Positions 51,691-60,026 of a stretch of 64,000 bases of DNA are shown here, one piece after another. The DNA is from Lachnospiraceae bacterium. Lineage in GTDB: Bacteria; Bacillota; Clostridia; Lachnospirales; Lachnospiraceae. The stretch is from positions 1 through 64,000 of the forward strand of contig CAJTAL010000006.1 in NCBI GenBank assembly GCA_910574285.1, written 5' to 3'. Every line of letters starts with the position of its first letter. Position 1 is the first letter of the stretch. The position numbers and the translations under genes were made by a program. The notes under the pieces are model-generated. The model had not been told where the DNA came from. It made no database searches and saw only the letters and a list, made by a program, of their open reading frames with translations.

Positions 51691-52506
51691 ATGGGAGAGG
51701 ACAGAAAAAAAAGGAGATCACGGAGGAGACGCAAAAAAAAGCAGTCGGGAAATATAGTTTCAAATATTGTACTGGTGATTGCGATTGCCGTATTCTGTGT
51801 ATCAGGATTCCAGCTTTTCAAGATATTCAAAGGGTATTATGACGGAAGAAGCGAATATGATAAAGTTCGTGAACTTGCAGTAGAAGATGAGAACCCGGAT
51901 GAGGGAGAGGACGGAGGAGACGCGCCGAGATTTAACGTGGATTTTGACGAACTTCTCAGGATCAATCCGGATACCATCGGATGGATCCGTTTTGCGCCGG
52001 AGCCTTCGATCATTAATTATCCGGTGGTCCAGGGGAAGGATAACGATGAATATCTGCATAAGACATTTTCCGCGAATGAGAATACGCTGGGGGCGATCTT
52101 CCTGAATGTGGATAACAACCCGAATTTCAATGATAAGAATTCTATCGTATACGGTCACAGGATGCGGGACGGTTCTATGTTCCGGCACATCCAGGATTAT
52201 GACAACAAAGCTTTCTGGGAAGCGAACCCTTATTTTTATATCTATACGAAGGACGGCAGAGAATTGACTTATAAGGTCTATTCCATGGGCGAGGTGGAAG
52301 ATACGTCGGAGTGCTACAGGACAGAATTTGGGACGGATGAAGATTTTCAGAAATTCCTGGATATGACAAAGCAGATATCTATGTATGATACGGGAGTCGA
52401 GGTGACGACCAATGACAGGATCGTTACATTGTCAACCTGTACCAGCGCCAGCGACAATCATCGGTTTGTCGTCCGCGGAGTGAGAGTGACGGAAGAGGAA
52501 AAATAA
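51691..52506 (+). CDS. Class B sortase
   Basis: A 271-residue transpeptidase that attaches proteins to the cell wall. It has a basic N-terminus, one membrane anchor (IVLVIAIAVFCVSGFQLF) and the catalytic triad: H156 in VYGHRM, C250 in TLSTCT, and R262 in FVVRG. The fold and length are SrtB-type. Start ATG 51691; GAGGTG lies just upstream, and a GTG at 51682 is a less likely start. A candidate substrate with TPKTG is encoded at 44185-46979. DUF951 overlaps its stop by one base. Confidence 0.9.
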   Translation: MGEDRKKRRSRRRRKKKQSGNIVSNIVLVIAIAVFCVSGFQLFKIFKGYYDGRSEYDKVRELAVEDENPDEGEDGGDAPRFNVDFDELLRINPDTIGWIRFAPEPSIINYPVVQGKDNDEYLHKTFSANENTLGAIFLNVDNNPNFNDKNSIVYGHRMRDGSMFRHIQDYDNKAFWEANPYFYIYTKDGRELTYKVYSMGEVEDTSECYRTEFGTDEDFQKFLDMTKQISMYDTGVEVTTNDRIVTLSTCTSASDNHRFVVRGVRVTEEEK

Positions 52507-52703
52507 TGATGAGAAATGATTATGTATATGAGGTAGGAGACATCGTTACATTGAAAAAACAGCATCCCTGCGGGAGCAGGGAATGGGAGATTCTGCGGGT
52601 CGGCGCGGACTTCCGGCTGAAATGCACAGGATGCGGGCATCAGATTATGATTGCGCGTAAATTAGTGGAAAAAAATACAAGAGATTTGAAGAAAAAAGCT
52701 TGA
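52506..52703 (+). CDS. DUF951 family protein
   Basis: A 65-residue protein with the DUF951 pattern: VGDIVTLKKQHPCGSREWEIL and KCTGCGHQIMIARKLVEK, including a CxxC pair. Function unknown; it is often encoded near rpsF-ssb-rpsR in Firmicutes. The start overlaps the sortase stop by one base; a second ATG three bases on is equally possible. Confidence 0.85.
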   Translation: MMRNDYVYEVGDIVTLKKQHPCGSREWEILRVGADFRLKCTGCGHQIMIARKLVEKNTRDLKKKA

Positions 52704-52727
52704 AACAAGCAGTAAATTGTGATATCA
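52699..52727 (+). promoter_or_regulatory. Candidate promoter of rpsF-ssb-rpsR
   Basis: TTGAAA (52699-52704) and TATCAT (52722-52727) are separated by 17 bases. The leader that follows (to 52833) holds a CTGCC/GGCAG hairpin and a G-rich GAGCGGGGGC segment, where an S6:S18 autoregulatory element might be expected; I could not confirm one. Confidence 0.45.
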
Positions 52728-52833
52728 TATTAATCCGTGATACAATAAGTCTGCCGATAAAAACAGGCAGAGATCCTTGCTCCCACATAAGCTGAGCGGG
52801 GGCCAAAAGACCAGAAGGAGGTGCAAAGGCGAC

Positions 52834-53121
52834 ATGAATAAATATGAATTAGCTGTTGTTGTCAGTGCAAAGATCGAAGATGACGAAAGAGCGCAGGTAG
52901 TCGAGAAAGTAAAAGCGTTAGTAGAGCGTTTCGGCGGCCAGATCTCTGACGTTGATGAATGGGGTAAGAGAAGATTAGCTTACGAGATTCAGAAGATGAA
53001 AGAAGCATACTATTATTTCATCCACTTCGAAGCTGATGCTGAAGTCCCGAGCGAGATCGAACAGAGAATCCGCATCATGGACAACGTGATCAGATATTTA
53101 TGCGTTAGACAGGAAGCATAA
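52834..53121 (+). CDS. rpsF: 30S ribosomal protein bS6
   Basis: Ribosomal protein S6 of the small-subunit platform, partner of S18. The 95-residue protein has YELAVVVSAKIEDDERAQV, WGKRRLAYEIQKMKEAYYYFIHFEA and the C-terminal NVIRYLCVRQ. The start is ATG 52834, after AAGGAGG; a longer frame from 52777 is rejected. First gene of rpsF-ssb-rpsR. Confidence 0.97.
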   Translation: MNKYELAVVVSAKIEDDERAQVVEKVKALVERFGGQISDVDEWGKRRLAYEIQKMKEAYYYFIHFEADAEVPSEIEQRIRIMDNVIRYLCVRQEA

Positions 53122-53141
53122 GCAGGAAGTAGAGGTATTAT

Positions 53142-53684
53142 ATGAATAAAGTAATTTTGATGGGACGCTTAACGAGAGACCCGGAAGTGAGGTATTCACA
53201 GGGAGGAGATAACCCGCTGGCAATCGCGAGATTTACGCTGGCTGTTGACCGCAGGTTCAAGCGTGACGGGGAGGCTTCTGCAGATTTTATAAGCTGTGTG
53301 GCTTTTGGAAGGCAGGCAGAGCATGCCGAGAGATACTACCGTCAGGGTTTGAAGATTGCGATCACCGGGCGGATCCAGACCGGGAGCTATACCAACAGGG
53401 ACGGCGTGAAGGTATACACGACGGAGGTTGTTGTAGAAGAGTCAGAGTTTGCTGAGAGCAAAGCCGTGAGTGATGCGAATGCCAGAAATTATGGCTCTGG
53501 AGTGTCCGCATCGGCATCGGGTCCGGCTTCATCAGCGGACGTAGGTGCAGGCTTCATGAATATGCCGGAAGGAAGCGACAGAGACTTTGCGTCGTCTTCA
53601 TCGAGACCGTCTGCGATGGCGGACAGAGGTGAAGATTTTGTGGAGATCGAGGCCGGTATTGATGAAGAATTACCGTTTAATTAG
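53142..53684 (+). CDS. ssb: Single-stranded DNA-binding protein
   Basis: SSB protects single-stranded DNA in replication and repair. The OB-fold (1-105) is typical (MNKVILMGRLTRDPEVRYS, FTLAVDRRF, DFISCVAFGRQAEHAERY). The linker is Ser/Ala-rich and the acidic C-terminal tip ends EELPFN, close to the usual DDDLPF. 180 residues, normal for Firmicutes. Confidence 0.95.
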   Translation: MNKVILMGRLTRDPEVRYSQGGDNPLAIARFTLAVDRRFKRDGEASADFISCVAFGRQAEHAERYYRQGLKIAITGRIQTGSYTNRDGVKVYTTEVVVEESEFAESKAVSDANARNYGSGVSASASGPASSADVGAGFMNMPEGSDRDFASSSSRPSAMADRGEDFVEIEAGIDEELPFN

Positions 53685-53708
53685 TATTGTGTAAAGGAGG
53701 AGTTAGCA

Positions 53709-53975
53709 ATGGCTTACGATAAAAGCAATCGTCCTGAAGGCGGCTTCAAGAGAAGAGGCGGCGGGCGCAGAAGAAAGAAAGTCTGTGTATTCTGCGGTAA
53801 GGAGAATAATGAGATCGATTACAAGGATGTAGCAAAGCTGAGAAAGTATATTTCCGAGAGAGGCAAGATTCTTCCGAGAAGAATTACAGGAAATTGTGCG
53901 AAGCACCAGAGAGCGCTTACAGTAGCGATCAAGAGAGCTCGTCATATTGCTTTGATGCCATATGTGCAGGAGTAA
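53709..53975 (+). CDS. rpsR: 30S ribosomal protein bS18
   Basis: Ribosomal protein S18, bound to S6 in the 30S platform. The 88-residue protein has a basic Gly/Arg N-terminus, [16 protein letters not shown] (a CxxC form), and the conserved [20 protein letters not shown]. Last gene of the unit; a terminator follows. Confidence 0.97.
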   Translation: MAYDKSNRPEGGFKRRGGGRRRKKVCVFCGKENNEIDYKDVAKLRKYISERGKILPRRITGNCAKHQRALTVAIKRARHIALMPYVQE

Positions 53976-54019
53976 TCCGGTCATAAGCAGACTATAATCA
54001 TTATGAGTAAGATGAAGAG

Positions 54020-54061
54020 GAGATTATCAGGGAACAAGTTTTCCTTGATAGTCTCTTTTTT
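54020..54061 (+). terminator. Terminator after rpsR
   Basis: GAGATTATCAGGGA (54020-54033) pairs with TCCTTGATAGTCTC (54042-54055), with G-U pairs, followed by TTTTTTGTTTT. Confidence 0.85.
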
Positions 54062-54176
54062 GTTTTAAATTTACAATCTTTATTGTGGTATAATCTTGCT
54101 TTCATATGTTTTTTTTGATACATTAGAGGGAGAAAATATAAATTATAATGTATGAAGACAATCAGGAGGATTTGGA

Positions 54177-54914
54177 ATGAAGATCTACAAAACAGCAGAT
54201 TACAGCGGGATGAGCAGGAAAGCGGCGAATATTATCGCTTCTCAGGTGATCCTGAAGCCAGACTGTGTATTGGGGCTTGCGACAGGCTCGACGCCTATCG
54301 GAACTTATGAGAATCTGGTAGAGAAGTATAAGGCGGGAGATCTGGATTTTTCCCAGGTGAAAACGGTGAATTTGGATGAGTACAAGGGGCTTCCGCGTAC
54401 AAATGACCAGAGTTATTATTATTTTATGCATGAGAATCTGTTCGATAAAGTAAATATTGATCCGGAGAATACATATCTGCCGGACGGAACGAAGCCTGAC
54501 AGTGAGGAAGAGTGTGCAAGGTATGAGGAGTTGATCCGGTCTATGGGCGGCGTGGATCTTCAGCTTCTTGGTCTGGGGCACAACGGACATATCGGATTCA
54601 ATGAGCCTGCGGATGCATTTGATAAGGAGACGCATTGTGTAGATCTGCAGGAGAGGACGATCGAGGCGAACAAGAGATTCTTTGCTTCTGCCGATGATGT
54701 GCCGCGTCAGGCTTATACTATGGGAATCAAGACGATCATGCAGGCGAAGAAGATATTGATCGTCGTGAGCGGAGAAGACAAAGCGGATATTGTAGAGAAA
54801 GCATTCTTCGGTCCGGTTACCCCTTCTGTTCCGGCGTCCATTCTTCAGATGCATCAGGATGTCACGGTAGTGGCAGACGCTGCGGCCCTTTCTAAGGTAA
54901 CGCAGGAAGTATAA
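54177..54914 (+). CDS. nagB: Glucosamine-6-phosphate deaminase
   Basis: NagB converts glucosamine-6-phosphate to fructose-6-phosphate and ammonia. The 245-residue protein contains LGLATGSTPIGTYENL, the active-site VNLDEYKGL, and GLGHNGHIGFNEPA with the catalytic His. It has its own transcription unit: a TATAAT at 54089-54094 upstream and a terminator after. The sugar nucleotidyltransferase and kinase downstream suggest shared use in amino-sugar metabolism. Confidence 0.95.
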   Translation: MKIYKTADYSGMSRKAANIIASQVILKPDCVLGLATGSTPIGTYENLVEKYKAGDLDFSQVKTVNLDEYKGLPRTNDQSYYYFMHENLFDKVNIDPENTYLPDGTKPDSEEECARYEELIRSMGGVDLQLLGLGHNGHIGFNEPADAFDKETHCVDLQERTIEANKRFFASADDVPRQAYTMGIKTIMQAKKILIVVSGEDKADIVEKAFFGPVTPSVPASILQMHQDVTVVADAAALSKVTQEV

Positions 54915-54936
54915 GAAATTCGGATGAAGTTAAGTT

Positions 54937-54996
54937 AATACCCTACGGCATGACTGCGCAGCATGTATGGCTTTTGCAGATATGCCGCAGGGTATT
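54937..54996 (+). terminator. Terminator after nagB
   Basis: AATACCCTACGGCAT pairs with ATGCCGCAGGGTATT around a loop, with one A/C mismatch. TGCTTGTT follows. Confidence 0.7.
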
Positions 54997-55147
54997 TGCT
55001 TGTTAATAATATGGCTTATTAATGAAATGAATGATTACTTGACAGCCGGGTAACAGATAATGCAAATCAGGAAGAATATAGTGTAAAGATTTTTTTTCGT
55101 TGTTGTAATACAATAAAGATATATTCGATGCAGGAGGTGTCAGTGTG

Positions 55148-56074
55148 ATGGATAAACCAGTATTGGTGATTATGGCGGCAGGAATGGGGAGCCGTTACGG
55201 AGGATTGAAGCAGATCGACCCGGTGGACAAGGATGGGCATATTATTATGGATTTTTCTATGTTTGATGCCAGAAGAGCCGGATTCGAGAAGGTAATTTTT
55301 ATTATCAAGCGGGAGAATGAGGCGGATTTCCGGGAGACGGTAGGAAAGAGGATTGAGAAATATATGGAGGTATCCTATGCGTTCCAGGAGGCGGAGAATC
55401 TGCCGGAGGGTTATCAGGTGCCGGAGGGGCGTGTAAAACCATGGGGAACTGCCCACGCGGTACTCAGTTGTATTGATCAGATTCATGGACCCTTTGCGGT
55501 GATCAATGCGGATGATTATTATGGAAGGGAAGCATTCAGGCTGATCTTTGATTATCTGTCAACTCATGAAGATGACGAGAAATACCGTTATACGATGGTA
55601 GGGTATGAGCTTGGGAAGACCGTGACAGATAACGGGGATGTGGCGCGGGGAATCTGTGATATGGATGAGAACGGCGAATTGATCGGTATTCATGAGCGGA
55701 CGAGGATTGAGAAACGGGACGGCGGCATTGCCTATACGGAAGACGCAGGCAAGACCTGGGTTCCTGTGGAAGCTGACGCGACGGTTTCTATGAATATGTG
55801 GGGATTTACCAGGAGTATTCTGGACGAGATCCGTGACGGATTCCCGGCATTCTTAGACGAGGGGCTTAAAAGCAATCCGATGAAATGTGAATATTTTCTG
55901 CCGACGGTGGTAAGCAATCTGCTGGAGAAAGACCGCGCCGCGGTGGCAGTTCTTAAGTCGGCGGATAAGTGGTATGGAGTAACTTATAAAGAGGATAAAC
56001 CGGTAGTCGTTGCGGCGCTTCAGAGGATGAAGGACGAGGGACTGTATCCGGAACATTTGTGGGAGGAGGTATAA
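55148..56074 (+). CDS. Sugar nucleotidyltransferase
   Basis: A 308-residue GT-A-fold nucleotidyltransferase. The N-terminal NTP-binding loop is VIMAAGMGSRYGGLKQ; PWGTAHAVLSC, VINADDYYG and VSMNMWGF follow, as in UDP-sugar pyrophosphorylase-type enzymes. Because a NahK-like kinase follows by one base, the likely substrate is a hexosamine- or hexose-1-phosphate made by that kinase. The start is ATG 55148, ten bases after AGGAGG; a GTG at 55145 is possible. Confidence 0.75.
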   Translation: MDKPVLVIMAAGMGSRYGGLKQIDPVDKDGHIIMDFSMFDARRAGFEKVIFIIKRENEADFRETVGKRIEKYMEVSYAFQEAENLPEGYQVPEGRVKPWGTAHAVLSCIDQIHGPFAVINADDYYGREAFRLIFDYLSTHEDDEKYRYTMVGYELGKTVTDNGDVARGICDMDENGELIGIHERTRIEKRDGGIAYTEDAGKTWVPVEADATVSMNMWGFTRSILDEIRDGFPAFLDEGLKSNPMKCEYFLPTVVSNLLEKDRAAVAVLKSADKWYGVTYKEDKPVVVAALQRMKDEGLYPEHLWEEV

Positions 56075-56075
56075 T

Positions 56076-57191
56076 ATGGCGGAAGCATCACCTATTCAGA
56101 TTGCGGAGGTTATAGCGAATTTTCAGTATAACGGAAGGCTGGTAAGAGGCTGTGCCTATGGAAACGGGCATATCAATGATACATATCTGCTGGTATTCGA
56201 GATTGCCGGAATGGGAAGCATCAAGGTCATCCTTCAGAAGATGAACAAAGATGTATTCGCGAATCCGGTAAAACTTATGGAGAATGTTATGGGAGTAACC
56301 GCGCATCTTCGGCAGAAGATCATTGAGAAAGGCGGGGATCCGGAACGGGAGACTCTGAATGTGATACCTGCCTATAACGGAAAGCCATATTATCGGGATT
56401 CTTACGGGGATTACTGGCGTTCTTATAAATATATCACGGACGCTACCTGTTATGATCTGGTGGAGAAGCCGGAGCATTTCTATCAGAGCGCGCTTGCGTT
56501 CGGTAATTTTCAATGTATGCTGGCGGATTATCCGGCAGAATCACTGCATGAGACGATCGAAGGGTTCCATGATACGAAGTCTCGTTTTGCCGTTTTCAAG
56601 AAGAGTGTGGAAGAAGATACTCTGGGAAGAGCGGCTTCGGCAGCAGAGGAGATTCGTTTCGTATTAGAGCGGGAGGATGTGGCTAATTGTTTTTCTGACC
56701 TTCAGGCAAAGGGAGAACTTCCCCTTCGTGTGACGCATAATGATACGAAGCTGAATAATGTCATGATAGACAATAAGACCGGGAAAGCCATCTGTGTGAT
56801 CGACCTGGATACGGTTATGCCGGGGCTTGCCATGAATGACTTCGGAGATTCGATCCGCTTCGGGGCGAGTACCGCGGCTGAGGATGAGAAGGATCTCTCG
56901 AAAGTGTCCTGCAGCATGGATTTGTACGAGCGGTATGTCCGCGGGTTCATCGAGGGCTGTGCAGGGAGGCTTACGGAGCAGGAGATCGATTTGCTGCCTA
57001 TGGGAGCCAAGGTTATGACGTTTGAGTGCGGGATGCGTTTTCTGACGGATTATCTCCAGGGGGACAGGTATTTTAAGATCCACAGAGAAGGACATAATCT
57101 GGACAGATGCCGTACGCAGTTCAAGCTGGTAGCGGATATGGAGCAGAAATGGGATACGATGCAGGAAATCGTGGAAAAATATAAAAAATAG
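56076..57191 (+). CDS. NahK-like N-acetylhexosamine 1-kinase
   Basis: A 371-residue aminoglycoside-phosphotransferase-fold kinase. The catalytic loop is RVTHNDTKLNNVMID and the metal site VIDLDTVMPG, both as in NahK, which phosphorylates N-acetylhexosamines at C1 in the galacto-N-biose route. The N-terminus has CAYGNGHINDTYLLVF. The start is one base after the nucleotidyltransferase stop, a tight pair. Exact sugar specificity cannot be read from sequence. Confidence 0.75.
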   Translation: MAEASPIQIAEVIANFQYNGRLVRGCAYGNGHINDTYLLVFEIAGMGSIKVILQKMNKDVFANPVKLMENVMGVTAHLRQKIIEKGGDPERETLNVIPAYNGKPYYRDSYGDYWRSYKYITDATCYDLVEKPEHFYQSALAFGNFQCMLADYPAESLHETIEGFHDTKSRFAVFKKSVEEDTLGRAASAAEEIRFVLEREDVANCFSDLQAKGELPLRVTHNDTKLNNVMIDNKTGKAICVIDLDTVMPGLAMNDFGDSIRFGASTAAEDEKDLSKVSCSMDLYERYVRGFIEGCAGRLTEQEIDLLPMGAKVMTFECGMRFLTDYLQGDRYFKIHREGHNLDRCRTQFKLVADMEQKWDTMQEIVEKYKK

Positions 57192-57197
57192 CAGAGA

Positions 57198-57240
57198 CAG
57201 CAAGAACCCGTTAATCGGAGTGATTAACGGGTTCTTGCTG
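57198..57240 (+). terminator. Strong terminator after the kinase
   Basis: A perfect 19-bp stem: 57198-57216 (CAGCAAGAACCCGTTAATC) with 57222-57240, loop GGAGT. TTGTT follows. It is the longest perfect hairpin in the window. Confidence 0.85.
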
Positions 57241-57537
57241 TTGTTATAGTTATTTAAAGGAATGAGAGTAAAGTGCGGCGCCTGAGATCACAACCCCAGG
57301 CGCTATACTTTGTGAGGGGGGAGATAGTTGAAATGTTTATCAACTATCTGACGTTTAGTATAATAGTTAAATGTGTCCAAAATATGTTTAATCTCTTAAA
57401 CAAATCGAAAGATTCTTAAGCCGAAATTAAAAAAGGAGATTCGGGACGGCAAAGAAAGAGAAGAATATCTTTGTATTGTATTTTCAATTTCAAGTTTTCA
57501 TGTAATAATAATTGTATAATAGAAACGGAGGGACAGG
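57241..57537 (+). promoter_or_regulatory. Regulatory gap before the two-component system
   Basis: This AT-rich gap holds a second hairpin, GCGCCTG (57278-57284) with CAGGCGC (57297-57303), extended by AAAGT/ACTTT pairing, then a TATAAT at 57515-57520 and CGGAGGG before the start codon. No good -35 accompanies the TATAAT, which suits an activator-dependent promoter. No coding sequence was seen. Confidence 0.4.
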
Positions 57538-58212
57538 ATGTTAATTCAGATCATAGAAGATGACCGTGCCTTAAGCGAAGGAATTGCGCTTGCGCTTAGG
57601 GAACCGGGCATGGAATTCGTGCAGTGTATGACGGTTTGCGCGGCGAAGGAGGCGTACAAAAAGTGCATGCCGGAATTACTGATATTGGATGTGAATCTCC
57701 CGGACGGAAGCGGGTATGATTATCTGCGGTGGGTGCGGGAGAGGGCGCAGGTTCCGGTGCTGGTACTGACGGCAAACGACATGGAGATAGATGAAGTCAT
57801 GGGGCTTACCCTGGGTGCGGACGACTATATGACGAAGCCGTTTAGTCTTGCGGTTCTCCGTGCAAGGATCAAGGCATTGATCCGCCGCGGGAACAGTGCG
57901 CCGCCGGATGTATTTGAAGACGGAGAATTTCATTTTGACTTTGGAAAGCTTATATTTACAAGAAGCGGCAGGGAGATCGGCCTGAGTGTAAATGAGCAGA
58001 GACTTCTGAGAATGCTTGTGGAGAACCGGGGAAGGGTGCTGACGAGGAGTGTGCTGGTGGACCGCCTGTGGAGCGACGGCGGGGAATATGTGGATGAGAA
58101 TGCGCTGTCTGTTACGGTGAACCGGCTCAGGAGCAAACTGGGGGATAAGAAGGAATCGGCTTCCTGTGTCCGGACCGTGTATGGACAGGGGTACATGTGG
58201 AAGAGAGAGTAA
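57538..58212 (+). CDS. OmpR-family response regulator
   Basis: A 224-residue DNA-binding regulator. The receiver domain has E7/D8/D9, the phosphorylated D51 in LLILDVNLPDG, and the conserved MTKPFSLAVL lysine. The C-terminal winged helix (about 130-224) ends VRTVYGQGYMWKRE. It lies three bases before its histidine kinase and close to an ABC transporter, the arrangement of antimicrobial-peptide sensing (Bce-type) systems. Confidence 0.9.
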   Translation: MLIQIIEDDRALSEGIALALREPGMEFVQCMTVCAAKEAYKKCMPELLILDVNLPDGSGYDYLRWVRERAQVPVLVLTANDMEIDEVMGLTLGADDYMTKPFSLAVLRARIKALIRRGNSAPPDVFEDGEFHFDFGKLIFTRSGREIGLSVNEQRLLRMLVENRGRVLTRSVLVDRLWSDGGEYVDENALSVTVNRLRSKLGDKKESASCVRTVYGQGYMWKRE

Positions 58213-58215
58213 GGG

Positions 58216-59166
58216 ATGCGGATACGAGGAAAGCTGATGACAGGGGGCAGGAAAGGACCGGGCAGTATGTTTGGAAGAAAAACGCTGGACAGAATCGAGC
58301 GTATGCTGGATGATGCGATCGCAGGGAAGTTTCAGGAGTCGGATTATGACGAGACACAGTTGTCGAGGGTGGAGTCCAAGTGGAAGCATTATCTGGGGCT
58401 ATCAGGGCATCTAAGAGAAAACCTTGAGCGGGAGAAGGAGAATATCAAGGGGCTTGTGTCGGATATTTCCCATCAGACGAAGACGCCGATGGCGAATATC
58501 CTTCTGTATACGGAGCTTCTAAGGGAGAACCTTGAGTCGGAAGAGGATTCGCATAATACGCATAACTCGCATAATACACATAATACGCATGAAAAACCGC
58601 AGAGTCTGCATCTTCTTGATGAGATATCCAGACAGGCGGAGAAGCTTGATTTCCTGATTCAGTCACTGACGAAGATATCAAGGCTTGAGAGTAATATCGT
58701 GGCGGTGAAGCCGTGCAGGCAGAGGGTGGCAGAGCTGATCGCTGCTGTAGTACGGGACGCTGTGCCCAAGGCAGAACAGAAAGGGATAGAGATCGTCAAT
58801 ACTTATGAGGGGGACGGATGTGCGGATTATGATATGAAGTGGACGAAAGAAGCATTGGGAAATGTGGTGGATAACGCTGTGAAGTATTCCCGGCCGGGCG
58901 GCAGGGTCCGGATATCAGCCATGGAGTATGGATTGTATACGGCGGTTTCGGTAAAGGATAACGGAATCGGGGTAAAGGAAGAAGATGCAGCGAAGATCTT
59001 CGGCAGGTTCTACCGCGCCAAAGAGGTGCAGCAGGAGGACGGCGTAGGGCTTGGGCTTTACCTTACGAGAGAGATACTAAGGAAGGAGAATGGGTATATC
59101 AAGGTAAAGTCCGTACCCGGAGAAGGGGCTGAATTCGTGCTGTTTTTGCAGAAGATGACGTTGTAG
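58216..59166 (+). CDS. Histidine kinase lacking membrane segments
   Basis: A 316-residue kinase with H86 in SDISHQTKTPMANILL, an ATP-binding domain (NVVDNAVKYSRPGG, KDNGIGVKEED, GVGLGLYLTREIL) and no obvious membrane helix, unlike typical Bce-type sensors, which have two. A His/Asn/Thr repeat (NTHNSHNTHNTH, about 115-128) lies between the phosphorylated helix and the rest. It probably senses through partner proteins such as the ABC permease. Confidence 0.85.
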   Translation: MRIRGKLMTGGRKGPGSMFGRKTLDRIERMLDDAIAGKFQESDYDETQLSRVESKWKHYLGLSGHLRENLEREKENIKGLVSDISHQTKTPMANILLYTELLRENLESEEDSHNTHNSHNTHNTHEKPQSLHLLDEISRQAEKLDFLIQSLTKISRLESNIVAVKPCRQRVAELIAAVVRDAVPKAEQKGIEIVNTYEGDGCADYDMKWTKEALGNVVDNAVKYSRPGGRVRISAMEYGLYTAVSVKDNGIGVKEEDAAKIFGRFYRAKEVQQEDGVGLGLYLTREILRKENGYIKVKSVPGEGAEFVLFLQKMTL

Positions 59167-59342
59167 GCGCAGTGGACAGCGAGGGTGCCGGCTGAGCAGC
59201 CGGACGTAACACCCGCAGCAATTCTTTCGCATATGTTAGATTTCAGAAAGACTCCGGAAAGAACTGTAAGGTATAATCAGGTCAGTAATTAAGAACCGGC
59301 AGAGATGACAGTACGGTTTGGAATAAGGAGGTATATATTAAG

Positions 59343-60026
59343 ATGAATGTATTACGGACCGAGAACCTGAAAAAATATTATGGGACAGGCGAGAGTCAGG
59401 TCAGGGCGCTGGACGGGATTGACCTTACGGTAGAACAGGGAGAGTTTCTTGCGGTAGTAGGAACCAGCGGCAGCGGCAAATCCACGCTCCTGCATATGCT
59501 TGGCGGGCTTGACCGCCCCACCTCCGGGAAGGTATATGTAGACGGCAAGGATATTTCCGGACTCAAGGACGATGCTTTGTGTATCTTCCGGAGAAGAAAG
59601 ATTGGATTCGTATTCCAGAGTTATAATCTGGTTCCCGTGCTCAATGTATATGAGAATATCGTATTTCCCATTGAACTGGACGGAAATGAGACGGACAGGG
59701 ATTATGTGGAGTGCGTCATAGAGGCGCTGGGTCTTAAGTCTAAGCTTACAAGCCTGCCGGGGCAGCTCTCGGGCGGTCAGCAGCAGAGGGCTGCCATCGC
59801 AAGGGCGCTGGCGGCGAAGCCGGCGATTCTTCTGGCAGACGAGCCTACGGGGAATCTGGATTCGAAGACCGGCCAGGATGTGCTGGGGCTTCTTAAGGTA
59901 ACCGGGGAGAGGTTTGGGCAGACCATAGTGATGATCACGCATAACGAGGAGGTTGCGCAGCTTGCCGACCGAATCATCCGCATAGAGGATGGCAGGATTG
60001 TGAAGGGCGGTGAAGAAGATGCATAG
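59343..60026 (+). CDS. ABC transporter ATPase (MacB/BceA-like)
   Basis: A 227-residue ATPase with Walker A VGTSGSGKSTLL, LSGGQQQRAAIARAL and Walker B LLADEPTGNLDSKT. It energises the large permease that follows, with eight bases of overlap. AAGGAGG precedes the ATG. The 176-bp gap before it has a CCGGCT/AGCCGG hairpin and a TATAAT at 59272-59277 without a good -35, as expected if the response regulator activates it. Confidence 0.9.
   Translation: MNVLRTENLKKYYGTGESQVRALDGIDLTVEQGEFLAVVGTSGSGKSTLLHMLGGLDRPTSGKVYVDGKDISGLKDDALCIFRRRKIGFVFQSYNLVPVLNVYENIVFPIELDGNETDRDYVECVIEALGLKSKLTSLPGQLSGGQQQRAAIARALAAKPAILLADEPTGNLDSKTGQDVLGLLKVTGERFGQTIVMITHNEEVAQLADRIIRIEDGRIVKGGEEDA

Noticed and set aside
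52753-52760. GCCGATAA as a sigma-28 promoter before rpsF
   Set aside because: No TAAA-like -35 at 15 bases, and a ribosomal operon is an unlikely target.
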